13,891 nt of DNA, from the NCBI GenBank assembly GCA_025996815.1, contig BNTT01000073.1:1-13891 (forward strand), given 5' to 3'. This stretch comes from Bacteroidia bacterium (GTDB taxonomy: Bacteria; Bacteroidota; Bacteroidia; Bacteroidales; Azobacteroidaceae). Numbering within the stretch: the first letter of the stretch is position 1; the number at the start of each line of letters is the position of its first letter. Shown in pieces: positions 1-7,202 of the stretch. The position numbers were made by a program, and so were the translations under genes. The notes under the pieces are model-generated. The model saw nothing but the letters and a program-made list of their open reading frames with translations, ran no database searches and had not been told where the DNA came from.

Positions 1-11
1 CACCCATTATT

Positions 12-46
12 GCCCGTAGGGCATTCACGGTGAAAGCCCTACGGGC
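12..46. repeat. 35-base near-perfect palindrome (REP-like hairpin)
   Basis: The arms GCCCGTAGGGC (12-22) and GCCCTACGGGC (36-46) are exact reverse complements. The interior TTCAC-G-GTGAA (24-34) continues the pairing, with one A/A mismatch on each side and a single central base. Each 11-base arm is itself a small palindrome (GCCC-3 bases-GGGC). It lies about 115 bases past the stop of the minus-strand receptor gene, so it could shield or end that transcript, but no T-tract follows it on the minus strand. It resembles dispersed REP-type palindromes; the copy number elsewhere in the genome cannot be judged here. Confidence 0.75.
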
Positions 47-87
47 TATGGGGTTTTGACAAATACGTTTTTTTCTATTGATATGAA

Positions 88-101
88 TGCCCTAACGGGC
101 A
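88..101. repeat. Short palindrome related to the 12-46 element
   Basis: TGCCCTAACGGGCA pairs TGCCC with GGGCA around a four-base centre. It shares the GCCC...GGGC core with both arms of the palindrome at 12-46, giving three related units within 90 bases. The rest of 1-161 is AT-rich non-coding DNA. It also contains a 6-base inverted repeat at 120-125/144-149 and the distal arm (50-59) of a 10-base inverted repeat whose other arm (162-171) covers the stop codon of the receptor gene. Confidence 0.5.
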
Positions 102-161
102 AACCTTATCCGGAACTTAGGCTATTTAGTGGTATGATTGCAGATAGCCACAAAAAAAATT

Positions 162-2282
162 TCAAAACCCCGCCAAAACCTTGAAATTCCACTGCCGCCC
201 AGTGAGCCTGTCGGGCACGGCATTTTGCACGCCTGAAACGTCTGTGAACCACGAATAAGAACTCACATTGCCAATGTCAAACAGGTTGAAGATGTCTGCG
301 CCCAGCCAGATGTGGGTGGTCAGGCGGTAGGTCAAGCCCACGTCGATGCGGCGGTAGGCGGGGGCGCGGAAATTCGCCTCGTATTCCCTCCCCGGCGCAC
401 TGAAAGGTAGCCCTTGCGCCAAAATGACGCGCAAGTTGAATTGCAATCGCTCAAAGTCGGGCATCACATCGGTGTAATACAGGGTGAAGTTGTAAAGTTG
501 GTCGGTGGGCATATCCACGCGCTTGCCGTTGATGTATTGTTGGGCTTGCATCAGCGAAAAACCTACCCACGAGTCGGTGCCGGGCACGAATTGTCCGAAA
601 AATTTGGTGTCTATCCCCATCGCGTAGCCGTGCGCCCGGTTTTCGCCGGCATACCACACGCGCACGTTGTCTAAATAATACGGTATCAGGTTGTCTAACT
701 TCTTGTAATACAGTTCGGTAGTGAGTTTGAACGGTCGCCCGTCGTCCAGCCGAAACGTGTAGTCGCCGCCCGCCACAAGGTGAATGGAGCGTTGCGACTT
801 AATACCCTTGTTGAGCACCACCACACCATTGCCGCTCTCATCGGTGAGAATTTGTCGCAACTCCTTGTAAAAAGGCGGCTGATAGTAAATCCCCGTTGCC
901 AACCGGAACTTAAACTGCTGATGAGCAGCCGGAATGAAACTCAGCGAGACGCGCGGACTAATCAGCAATTCATCGTTGAAATCCCAATAACCGGCACGCA
1001 CGCCGGTCGTTAGCCCAAACAAACCTGCATCCAAATTCAAGCGATACGAATGCTGCAAATAGGCAAATAACCGATTAGACGACAGGTTGTTATGCGAAAA
1101 CAGATTGGAGAGCACCCGCAGATATTCATCGTTCTGCGGCACAGAATAGCCCATCGAGTCGCGCAATTCCCATTCGTTGATGCGGTCTTTGATGTTCTCT
1201 TTTTGCGCCCCTGCCGACCAACGGAGGGTGTGCTGTCCCCGCGCAACCGTCCCCAGCAGGGCAACATTATATACCGTGGCGTGCAGTTGGTCGCGCGCGT
1301 GCTCGCGAAACAGCCCTGTGCCGATGGTCTCCTTATCCTTGCCCAGCACATTGCTAATCCAGTATTCGCCCGTGATGTCGTAAGTCTCCTGTTCGCGCGA
1401 CTGAAATGCGGACACTTGCAGCGAAATATTCGCGCGGTTGGCGTATTCATATTTCAGGGTTGCCGCCCCAAACAGCGTATTGAAACGGTCTTTTTCCTGC
1501 CCGTCGAAAGCCACCTCAAACTTTTTGGAATCGTTTATCGTGCCGTAAGACGTTTCCCGATTGCCGGGGTTGAAATCGTAGGTGTTGTGCGAATAATTGC
1601 CCAGCACGTTGAGCGAGAGTTTTTTCGTAAAGGCGTAAGCCATAAAGGTTTGCGCATCCATTGCCATCGGATTATAGTCGCCTTTGGTGTCCAACGTATT
1701 CAGCAGGGTGGTGCCGCGTTTGTAGCGCACGCCTGTGATTTGGGAAAATTTGCCCGTTGTGTTTCCAAAATAGGCACTGCCGCCGAGCATACTGCCCATA
1801 AATCCGCCCTCGGTCTTTTTCGGCTTTTTGTAGGTTACGTCCAGCACCGACGACAGTTTATCGCCGTAGCAGGCATCAAATCCGCCGGAGGAGAACTGCA
1901 CAGATTGCACCAAATCGGGGTTGATAAAACTCAGCCCCTCCTGCTGACCGCTACGCACCAGCAACGGGCGATAGACCTCCACGCCGTTCACATAGACCAT
2001 ATTTTCGTCGTAATTGCCGCCGCGCACTGCATATTGCGTGCTCAGTTCGTTGGTCGAAGCCACGCCCGTGCCCGCCGTCATCACGAGCGATTCGATGCTT
2101 CCGCCGGTGGCATCCACCGACCGCCTGCCCTGCCCGGCGGGGATATTCTCCATCGTCGTGCCCTGTGGACGCGCCGTCGCCGTCACCACCACCGAGTCCA
2201 GTGTGGTCTGCGCCTTGATGTTGCAGCAGCAGGCGAAAAAGCCGATAAATGCCCATCGGAGGGCGGTTGTTGAGTACTTCAT
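162..2282 (-). CDS. TonB-dependent outer membrane receptor, substrate unknown
   Basis: This 706-residue protein is an outer-membrane beta-barrel transporter powered by TonB-ExbBD. It begins with a signal peptide (about residues 1-25, ending NIKAQ), followed at once by a TonB-box-like DSVVVTA. A plug domain covers about 45-155, including the family-typical stretch AVRGGNYDENMVYVNGVEVY. A barrel of alternating strands then runs to a C-terminal Phe (LAGF), as needed for BAM recognition. Near the end, DIFNLFDIGNVSSY matches the usual late-barrel motif of Bacteroidota receptors. Many relatives carry an N-terminal carboxypeptidase-regulatory-like domain; this one has none. No SusD-like partner is adjacent, so a polysaccharide-utilisation role is not indicated. 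It is the last gene of a three-gene operon, and its ATG shares one base with the upstream TGA (TGATG), which suggests translational coupling. The transported substrate cannot be read from the sequence. Confidence 0.95.
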   Translation of the reverse strand: MKYSTTALRWAFIGFFACCCNIKAQTTLDSVVVTATARPQGTTMENIPAGQGRRSVDATGGSIESLVMTAGTGVASTNELSTQYAVRGGNYDENMVYVNGVEVYRPLLVRSGQQEGLSFINPDLVQSVQFSSGGFDACYGDKLSSVLDVTYKKPKKTEGGFMGSMLGGSAYFGNTTGKFSQITGVRYKRGTTLLNTLDTKGDYNPMAMDAQTFMAYAFTKKLSLNVLGNYSHNTYDFNPGNRETSYGTINDSKKFEVAFDGQEKDRFNTLFGAATLKYEYANRANISLQVSAFQSREQETYDITGEYWISNVLGKDKETIGTGLFREHARDQLHATVYNVALLGTVARGQHTLRWSAGAQKENIKDRINEWELRDSMGYSVPQNDEYLRVLSNLFSHNNLSSNRLFAYLQHSYRLNLDAGLFGLTTGVRAGYWDFNDELLISPRVSLSFIPAAHQQFKFRLATGIYYQPPFYKELRQILTDESGNGVVVLNKGIKSQRSIHLVAGGDYTFRLDDGRPFKLTTELYYKKLDNLIPYYLDNVRVWYAGENRAHGYAMGIDTKFFGQFVPGTDSWVGFSLMQAQQYINGKRVDMPTDQLYNFTLYYTDVMPDFERLQFNLRVILAQGLPFSAPGREYEANFRAPAYRRIDVGLTYRLTTHIWLGADIFNLFDIGNVSSYSWFTDVSGVQNAVPDRLTGRQWNFKVLAGF

Positions 2283-2803
2283 CAGACAATCACGTTACAG
2301 ATATATTCTTGCAAATGCCGGCGCAGCGCCTCATTGTTGTTGATGAGGCAGAGGCTGTCTTGCAGGGGGTCGAAGTGCAATTGGTTCCACACGTTGAGCG
2401 TGAAATAGACCGCATCAGCCGTTGAGTGGCAGTCGAAATGATTGGCAAGCAGCAGGTTTTTGCCGGAAAAACACAGAATATCGACGCCCGTTTCGGTCAG
2501 ATTGACCACCATTTGGTTGCCGCCCACCAAATTGTCCTGCCCAAAATAGTGGTTGATAAGTTCCGCCATATAGTGTGAAAACCGGCAGTTGGGATTTTCC
2601 CTTCTCGCGGCATCATACTCCGATTTCGGCATCACATGAAGCAACACAATCTGCTCATCTGCAACGTATTGATGCAGGATTATGCCGTATTCATCGGAAA
2701 ACAGAAATTGCAGATAGTATGCTTTCTTCTCCGGTTCAAACAAATTTGCCGGCACGCAAGTAAACGCCCTGCCGTAATTGATATGTTCCTGTGTAGTGTC
2801 CAT
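2282..2803 (-). CDS. DUF3822-like protein, short form
   Basis: A 173-residue cytoplasmic-looking protein with no signal peptide or membrane segment. I assign it to the DUF3822 family from memory of its pattern: an early VPANLFEPEKKAYYLQF segment, a central GGNQMVVNLTETGVDILCF strand pair, KNLLLANHFDCHSTADAVYF, and a late SLCLINNNEALRRHLQEYI. The family is thought to have an actin/hexokinase-like (ASKHA-type) fold, with no assigned function. Members as I recall them are about 250 residues or more. Here the N-terminal strands are missing, and the frame is closed by a TAA only four codons upstream, so no longer start is possible. It starts 4 bases after the stop of the secreted protein gene and overlaps the receptor start by one base, so the three genes are very probably one operon. 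The family assignment is fairly likely but unverified. Confidence 0.75.
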   Translation of the reverse strand: MDTTQEHINYGRAFTCVPANLFEPEKKAYYLQFLFSDEYGIILHQYVADEQIVLLHVMPKSEYDAARRENPNCRFSHYMAELINHYFGQDNLVGGNQMVVNLTETGVDILCFSGKNLLLANHFDCHSTADAVYFTLNVWNQLHFDPLQDSLCLINNNEALRRHLQEYICNVIV

Positions 2804-2807
2804 TCGA

Positions 2808-3431
2808 TTATCTTATATCATCCGTGTTATACAATTCCTTGCGTATTATCCGATAGTGGGGATGATACGCCTCCTCAAACGCCCCGCTGTGGTGCCCGGC
2901 GTACTTGCCGGAAGCAATCAACGCCTGAATATTCGCTCGGTCTGCCTCATAGTCGGGCAAATTTAAATTCATCCGTTCGATGATGGCGAGAATGGCATCC
3001 CATTCCGTCTTCCAATCAGCCATATTCACGGCGGGGGTGGTGTTGGCACTCTCGATAAAGGCGTTCAGATAGGCTCTGTACATCTTTTCTTTGGCGGATT
3101 CGTCCGCGAACTTCACCACATCCGTATTGACGCGATAAAAATTGCCTTCCCAGCCAATCAGTTCCACTAACGGACCCGATGCCTCGGTGTAAGAGGCTAA
3201 TTCCTGCTTCAAATAGTTGTCCGCCATTGCCGTGTCTGCAATCAGATGACCGGGACCGAAGCGGTCTTGAAAGAAGTTTTTATACAAATCCGACAGGCGC
3301 GATTTTGGATAAATCGCCAGTTGCCCGCGCACGGAAGCCTCCACCTTAGCCTCGAAATCACTTGAACATATTTGCGCATATCCCTGAAAAACAGATACAT
3401 ACAACAAAAGAGTGAATAATGCCTTTTTCAT
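2808..3431 (-). CDS. Conserved secreted protein of unknown function
   Basis: A 207-residue protein starting MKKALFTLLLYVSVFQGYAQ, a typical type I signal peptide with cleavage near residue 20 (GYAQ or just after). The mature part is mostly helical and charged. Its best marked segment is YPKSRLSDLYKNFFQDRFGPGHL, with later patches LVELIGWEGNFYRVN and GAFEEAYHPHYRIIR. I have an impression of similar uncharacterised Bacteroides proteins but cannot name a domain. A longer in-frame start exists at 3461, but it would place the first codons on top of the TAnnTTTG promoter, so the ATG at 3431 is preferred. It is the first gene of the operon with the DUF3822-like protein and the TonB receptor, so it may be a periplasmic or surface partner of that receptor. 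This is inference from position only. Confidence 0.85.
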   Translation of the reverse strand: MKKALFTLLLYVSVFQGYAQICSSDFEAKVEASVRGQLAIYPKSRLSDLYKNFFQDRFGPGHLIADTAMADNYLKQELASYTEASGPLVELIGWEGNFYRVNTDVVKFADESAKEKMYRAYLNAFIESANTTPAVNMADWKTEWDAILAIIERMNLNLPDYEADRANIQALIASGKYAGHHSGAFEEAYHPHYRIIRKELYNTDDIR

Positions 3432-3458
3432 AAAAAAATAAATAAACATAATTTCGCA

Positions 3459-3466
3459 CAAAAGTA
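3459..3466 (-). promoter_or_regulatory. Bacteroidota -7 promoter box for the minus-strand operon
   Basis: Read on the minus strand this is TACTTTTG, an exact match to the Bacteroidota sigma-ABfr -7 consensus TAnnTTTG, 27 bases before the chosen ATG at 3431. No clear -33 TTTG is found at the usual distance. Together with the plus-strand box at 3511 it makes the 3432-3539 gap a divergent promoter region. Confidence 0.7.
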
Positions 3467-3510
3467 GTAAATATTTGTGTATTATGAATAATAAATGCCG
3501 AATTATTTTA

Positions 3511-3518
3511 TACCTTTG
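3511..3518 (+). promoter_or_regulatory. Bacteroidota -7 promoter box for the plus-strand receptor
   Basis: TACCTTTG matches TAnnTTTG exactly and ends 21 bases before the ATG at 3540. The nearest upstream TTTG (3474-3477) is too far away to be a normal -33 element. The box lies inside the longest possible reading frame (ATG at 3495), which is why that upstream start was not used. Confidence 0.75.
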
Positions 3519-3539
3519 CCGAAATTTTTTAAAAACAGT

Positions 3540-5393
3540 ATGAATATGAAACGAATTTCAGTGCCTGTTTCTGCCTTTTTATTGGCAGGAGTGCCCACCC
3601 TTTTTGCCGAAAACACGACAGACGCAGCGGCTGCCGACACGGTTTTTTTGAACGAAGTGGTGGTTTCCGCCACCAAAACGGAAGTCAATCGCGGCGAAAT
3701 CCCGCTGACCATCTCGGTGGTGAATCGCGAAACGCTGGATGCAAGCACCGAAACGGGCGTCCTGTCCGTGCTTTCGGAGCAGGTGCCGGGGTTGTTTGTT
3801 ACCGAAAAGGGCGTAACCGGCTATGGCATTTCCGACAATTCTGCCGGCACAGTAACCATACACGGTGTGGGCGGCGGCAATCGAGTGTTGATGCTCTTTG
3901 ACGGGCAGCCGATGTGGGCAGGCATCTTTGGGCACCATATCCCCGATGCTTATGTAACATCCGATGCGGAGCGGGTGGAAGTGATACGCGGTCCGGGGTC
4001 GCTGCTCTACGGCTCTAATGCGATGGGTGGCGTAATCAATGTGATTACCCGCAAAACGAAAGAAGACGGTTTGCACGGCAGTGCCCGTGCGATGTACGGC
4101 TCTTACGACACTTGGAAATTGATGGCTAATGCAGCATATAAGAACGATAAGTTTAATGCTTTCGTTTCGTTGAGCCGCGACCAAACAGCCGGACAACGGG
4201 AACGGTCGGATTTTTACACCAACAATGGCTTTGTGAAATTGGGTTATGAGCTGACAGACAATTGGAATGTGTCGGCAGACGCTATCGTTGCCGATTTCAA
4301 AACCAACGACCCGGGTCCGGTGTCAGCCCCTTTGTTTGAACATTGGGCAGATGCCTTGCGCTCCACCTATTCGGCATCTATCAATAATAACTATGACAAG
4401 CTAAGTGGCTCGCTGCAAGTGTTTTACAACACGGGTAAGCATACTATCAATGACGGATACAGGGAAGGAGGTACGCCTCGCACGGTATTGTTTGAATCGG
4501 AAGATTTTAATGCCGGTATTGCCCTGTTTGAGTCATTCCGGTTGCTCGAAGGCAATGTGTTCACGGTGGGTGTAGATGCCAAACAATGGGGTGGCAAAGC
4601 GTGGGGCACTACCGAAGTGGATAAAAAAGTGAATGAATACGCGGGCTACGCAGTAACCCAGCAGACTTTATTTGAGGATTTAACCCTGCACGCAGGCATA
4701 CGTTTGGAGAACAACGAAAACTATGGCAGTGAATGGTTGCCTCAAGCCGGTGCCACCTACCAACTAACCGGTCGCTCGTCGGTCAAAATTTCGGCTTCCA
4801 AGGGTTTTCGCAGCCCCAATTTGCGCGAACTTTATATGTTCCCGCCTCAAAATCCCGATTTGAAGCCCGAAGAGATGTGGAATTACGACCTCTCCTATTT
4901 GCAATCGTTTGGCGATAAATTTCATTTCGAGTTGACAGCCTATTTAGCGAAAGGCGACAATCTGATTGTTACCGAGGGAGCATATCCCAATGTAAAGAAT
5001 GTCAACACGGGCAAATTCACCAACAAAGGCATTGATTTGGCAGCCACTTATGTCATCTCACCATCGTTGCGAGCAATGGCGAATTACAGCTATTTAGATT
5101 CGGATGTCAAAATTGCAGCAGCACCCAAGCACAAACTGTTTGCCAATGTAGATTGGACGTGTGGCAAGTGGAAAATAACACCTAATGTAAATTATATCAA
5201 CGATTTATACTTAGGCAACGGCGACAATTACGATACTTATGCGTTGGTAAATTGCAAAATTGCATACACCCCAACAAATAATGTGCGTATTTTTCTCGAT
5301 GGCAAAAATCTGACAGGCACATCGTATCAAACATATTATGGCTACCCGCTACCCGGCATCGTAGTCTTGGGCGGCGTAGACATCCGATTTTAA
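3540..5393 (+). CDS. TonB-dependent outer membrane receptor (BtuB/heme/siderophore-receptor-like)
   Basis: A receptor of 617 residues from the ATG at 3540; a second in-frame ATG at 3546 (MKRISV) is equally plausible. A signal peptide ends near LFA at residues 21-23, followed by a TonB-box-like FLNEVVVSATK (36-46). The plug domain runs to about 175 and includes VEVIRGPGSLLYGSNAMGGVINVITRK, the standard plug end. The barrel ends in DIRF with a terminal Phe. Residues 423-441 (FRSPNLRELY...NPDL) resemble the FRAP/NPNL boxes of heme and other metal-chelate receptors. The His expected between the two boxes in heme receptors is absent, so heme is not supported over cobalamin, siderophore or another ligand. 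It is transcribed alone, divergently from the operon containing the other receptor. A purine run before the start is weak, as is usual in this phylum. Confidence 0.95.
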   Translation: MNMKRISVPVSAFLLAGVPTLFAENTTDAAAADTVFLNEVVVSATKTEVNRGEIPLTISVVNRETLDASTETGVLSVLSEQVPGLFVTEKGVTGYGISDNSAGTVTIHGVGGGNRVLMLFDGQPMWAGIFGHHIPDAYVTSDAERVEVIRGPGSLLYGSNAMGGVINVITRKTKEDGLHGSARAMYGSYDTWKLMANAAYKNDKFNAFVSLSRDQTAGQRERSDFYTNNGFVKLGYELTDNWNVSADAIVADFKTNDPGPVSAPLFEHWADALRSTYSASINNNYDKLSGSLQVFYNTGKHTINDGYREGGTPRTVLFESEDFNAGIALFESFRLLEGNVFTVGVDAKQWGGKAWGTTEVDKKVNEYAGYAVTQQTLFEDLTLHAGIRLENNENYGSEWLPQAGATYQLTGRSSVKISASKGFRSPNLRELYMFPPQNPDLKPEEMWNYDLSYLQSFGDKFHFELTAYLAKGDNLIVTEGAYPNVKNVNTGKFTNKGIDLAATYVISPSLRAMANYSYLDSDVKIAAAPKHKLFANVDWTCGKWKITPNVNYINDLYLGNGDNYDTYALVNCKIAYTPTNNVRIFLDGKNLTGTSYQTYYGYPLPGIVVLGGVDIRF

Positions 5394-5394
5394 T

Positions 5395-5421
5395 TTTTAA
5401 TTCATAATTAAAATTTTTTTT
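5395..5421 (+). terminator. Possible AT-only terminator after the receptor gene
   Basis: TTTTAATT (5395-5402) and AATTAAAA (5406-5413) form a perfect 8-bp inverted repeat around CAT, two bases after the stop codon, followed by eight T residues. The geometry fits a rho-independent terminator, but the stem has no G-C pair and would be weak. It could also be chance in AT-rich DNA. Confidence 0.35.
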
Positions 5422-5422
5422 G

Positions 5423-5430
5423 TACCTTTG
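5423..5430 (+). promoter_or_regulatory. Bacteroidota -7 promoter box before the micro-ORF
   Basis: TACCTTTG matches TAnnTTTG, and the context TACCTTTGCACCGA is identical to that of the box at 5578, each preceded by a run of eight T. It sits 26 bases before the ATG at 5457. No clear -33 TTTG is visible. It would drive the 23-residue ORF and possibly reads on into the giant gene. Confidence 0.6.
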
Positions 5431-5456
5431 CACCGATAAAATTGAAAGAAGAGGGG

Positions 5457-5528
5457 ATGTCTTTAGAGTTCATTGTGATGGCTACCGAACTGACGCCTGA
5501 AGAATTGAGAGAAATGGGGTTGGATTAA
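5457..5528 (+). CDS. Candidate 23-residue micro-ORF
   Basis: ATG to TAA encodes MSLEFIVMATELTPEELREMGLD. For it: a good promoter box 26 bases upstream, a purine-rich GAAGAGGGG just before the ATG, and an unbroken frame with ordinary coding codons in otherwise very AT-rich spacer. The C-terminal half (TPEELREMGLD) would form an acidic amphipathic helix. It has no signal peptide and matches no leader or toxin family I recognise. Alternatives are the remnant of a deleted gene or an upstream ORF that affects expression of the giant gene. Whether it is translated is unknown. Confidence 0.4.
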   Translation: MSLEFIVMATELTPEELREMGLD

Positions 5529-5577
5529 ATTTGCAGTTAAAATTTATAAAAAGTTTTTTTTTCTTAATTTTTTTTCT

Positions 5578-5585
5578 TACCTTTG
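5578..5585 (+). promoter_or_regulatory. Bacteroidota -7 promoter box for the giant surface protein gene
   Basis: TACCTTTG matches TAnnTTTG after a T-rich stretch, 37 bases before the ATG at 5623. The start of transcription is expected around 5590. No -33 TTTG is apparent. The upstream 5529-5577 is A/T homopolymer-rich, which may bend or expose the promoter. Confidence 0.75.
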
Positions 5586-5597
5586 CACCGACATTTG

Positions 5598-7202
5598 AGT
5601 ATCATATAAACAAAAGAAGACAATGAAAGCAAATGCAAAAGGGTTAGTGATTGCGCTGTTGGCATCTTTCGTGCTGGCACAGTGCAGCGACCGGAGTGAG
5701 GAATTGGAGCAGACCGAGATGCCGCGGGTGTTTGATAATAATGCGGTGAAGACCGCCGTTACGCAGCAGAGCGTGGAGTTTTTCCTGACCGCGGAGTTTC
5801 CCGATGCCGAGTGGACTGTCTATTCGTCGGCAACCGGCTCAGGCAAGGCAGCAGGCGTGACTGTGGAGTGCATTGGCGGTACAGTGCTGGTGCTGACACA
5901 CGTCACAGATATTTACCCTGCAACATATTTTGTTACCGCCACCGATCCGGGCAAAGCCGAAAGCCTGCGGATGAGGCTCTCGGTGTCGCCTCAGGCACAG
6001 ACCCCCGTTCCAATGGTAAGCATCGCCACCGTTTCCAAATCCGAAGCATTGCAGGCAAGCGTGCCTTTCTCCATAGACAACGTTGGGGCGTATTCCGCCG
6101 CCACCCAATGGGTGTTATATGCCAATGGCACGGGCACCGGTGGGCGAATCACCGATATTACGGCATCGCTCAACGGCGATGTCCTGACCTTGACGCACCA
6201 CAGTTCGGATGTGTGGGTAGGGGTGTATTTCCTTGCCGCCATCGACGCGGGCAAGAGCGAAAGTCCGCGACTGCATCTGGAAGTCCTCCCCAACGATCCG
6301 ACCCGGACGCGGGCACCGAACCCTGCCAACGCCATCGTTGCCAAGACCACCTCCACGCAGCCGGGTGTTCCTTTCACGATGCTGAATCTTTATCTCAATC
6401 CCCAATGGAAGGTGTACGTTTCGGCGACAGAGGCAAGTGAAGCCATCGTAACCCCGTCATACTCCGGCAACACCCTCACTCTGAGCTACAACAGTCTGGA
6501 TGTTCCGACCGGGATTTATTACGTTACCGCCACCGACGTTGGGTTGAAAGAAAGTGCGCGGGTCAAGCTCACGATAAGCCCATATACGGCAGTTCCGACC
6601 GCCAACCCCACGACCGCCCTTCCGAGCGTTGCCAAGACCGCCACCACACAGCAAAGCGTGGTCTTCTTGCTGACCAACATCCCCACCTTTCCGTTAAATA
6701 CCACGTGGAAAGTCTATTCCGTGAGCAGCGGCATCGCGACGGCACTCAACATCACCGCCACACACAATGGTGCTAATCTCACCCTGAAGCACACCACGGA
6801 TATCCCCGTAGGTAATTACTGGGTTTCCGCCACCGAAGGCAGCAAGGCGGAAAGCGAGCGGCTCGCCCTTCAGGTTACCGCCTTTGAGCCTCTCAAGACA
6901 GCCACGCCAACAGTAGCCACCGCCGACATCATCAAGAACGGTGTGCAGCCGGCAGTAACTTTCACGCTGACCAACCTCCCCGCCTATCTGTTGACTACCA
7001 CATGGAAGGTCTATGCCGCCGCGACAGGCACCGCGTTGGCAGACGGCGTTACTGCGGCAAACGTGGGTACCGTCCTGACCCTGAGCCACCGTACGGATGT
7101 GCCTGAACAGATACATTACGTTGCCGCCACCGAACCGAACAAGCTGGAAAGCGAGCGGCTTGCTCTCACCGTGGCAAAAGACCGGACACCAACACCGATT
7201 TT
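5598..7202 (+). repeat. Long direct repeat, copy 1 (partner 12287-13891)
   Basis: This block contains the 25-base leader before the ATG, the signal peptide and the first five repeats of the giant gene. It matches 12287-13891 base for base with no indel, at a constant offset of 6689. I count roughly 47 substitutions by eye, about 97% identity. The two promoter regions are not part of the repeat. It ends only because the window ends, so its true length is unknown. Confidence 0.95.

Noticed and set aside
50..171. GGGGTTTTGA (50-59) and TCAAAACCCC (162-171) as a terminator
   Set aside because: The 10-base arms are exact reverse complements, but the loop would be about 100 bases, one arm contains the stop codon, and no T-tract follows the distal arm.
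1092..2273. Long open frame of 393 codons on the plus strand opposite the minus-strand receptor
   Set aside because: It lies wholly antisense to a clearly recognisable TonB receptor gene. Its translation is rich in His, Arg and Cys and shows no domain, as expected for the opposite strand of GC-rich coding DNA.
3432..3461. Ten-codon N-terminal extension of the secreted protein, starting at 3461
   Set aside because: It would overlap the TAnnTTTG promoter box and spoil the signal peptide, which starts cleanly at MKKALF.
3495..3539. Fifteen-codon N-terminal extension of the plus-strand receptor
   Set aside because: It covers the promoter box at 3511-3518 and is upstream of the expected transcript start.
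3579..4196. Antisense 205-codon frame over the plus-strand receptor
   Set aside because: It is a shadow of the plug-domain coding region, with no promoter or recognisable motif.
3540..5393. Naming the plus-strand receptor a heme receptor (HmuR-like)
   Set aside because: FRAP/NPNL-like boxes are present, but the conserved His between them is missing and no heme-processing gene is adjacent.
6694..7116. Antisense open frame that recurs in the second copy at 13383-13805
   Set aside because: It is conserved only because the sense gene is duplicated. The product is low-complexity and Gly/Cys/Arg-rich, like the other antisense frames over the repeats.
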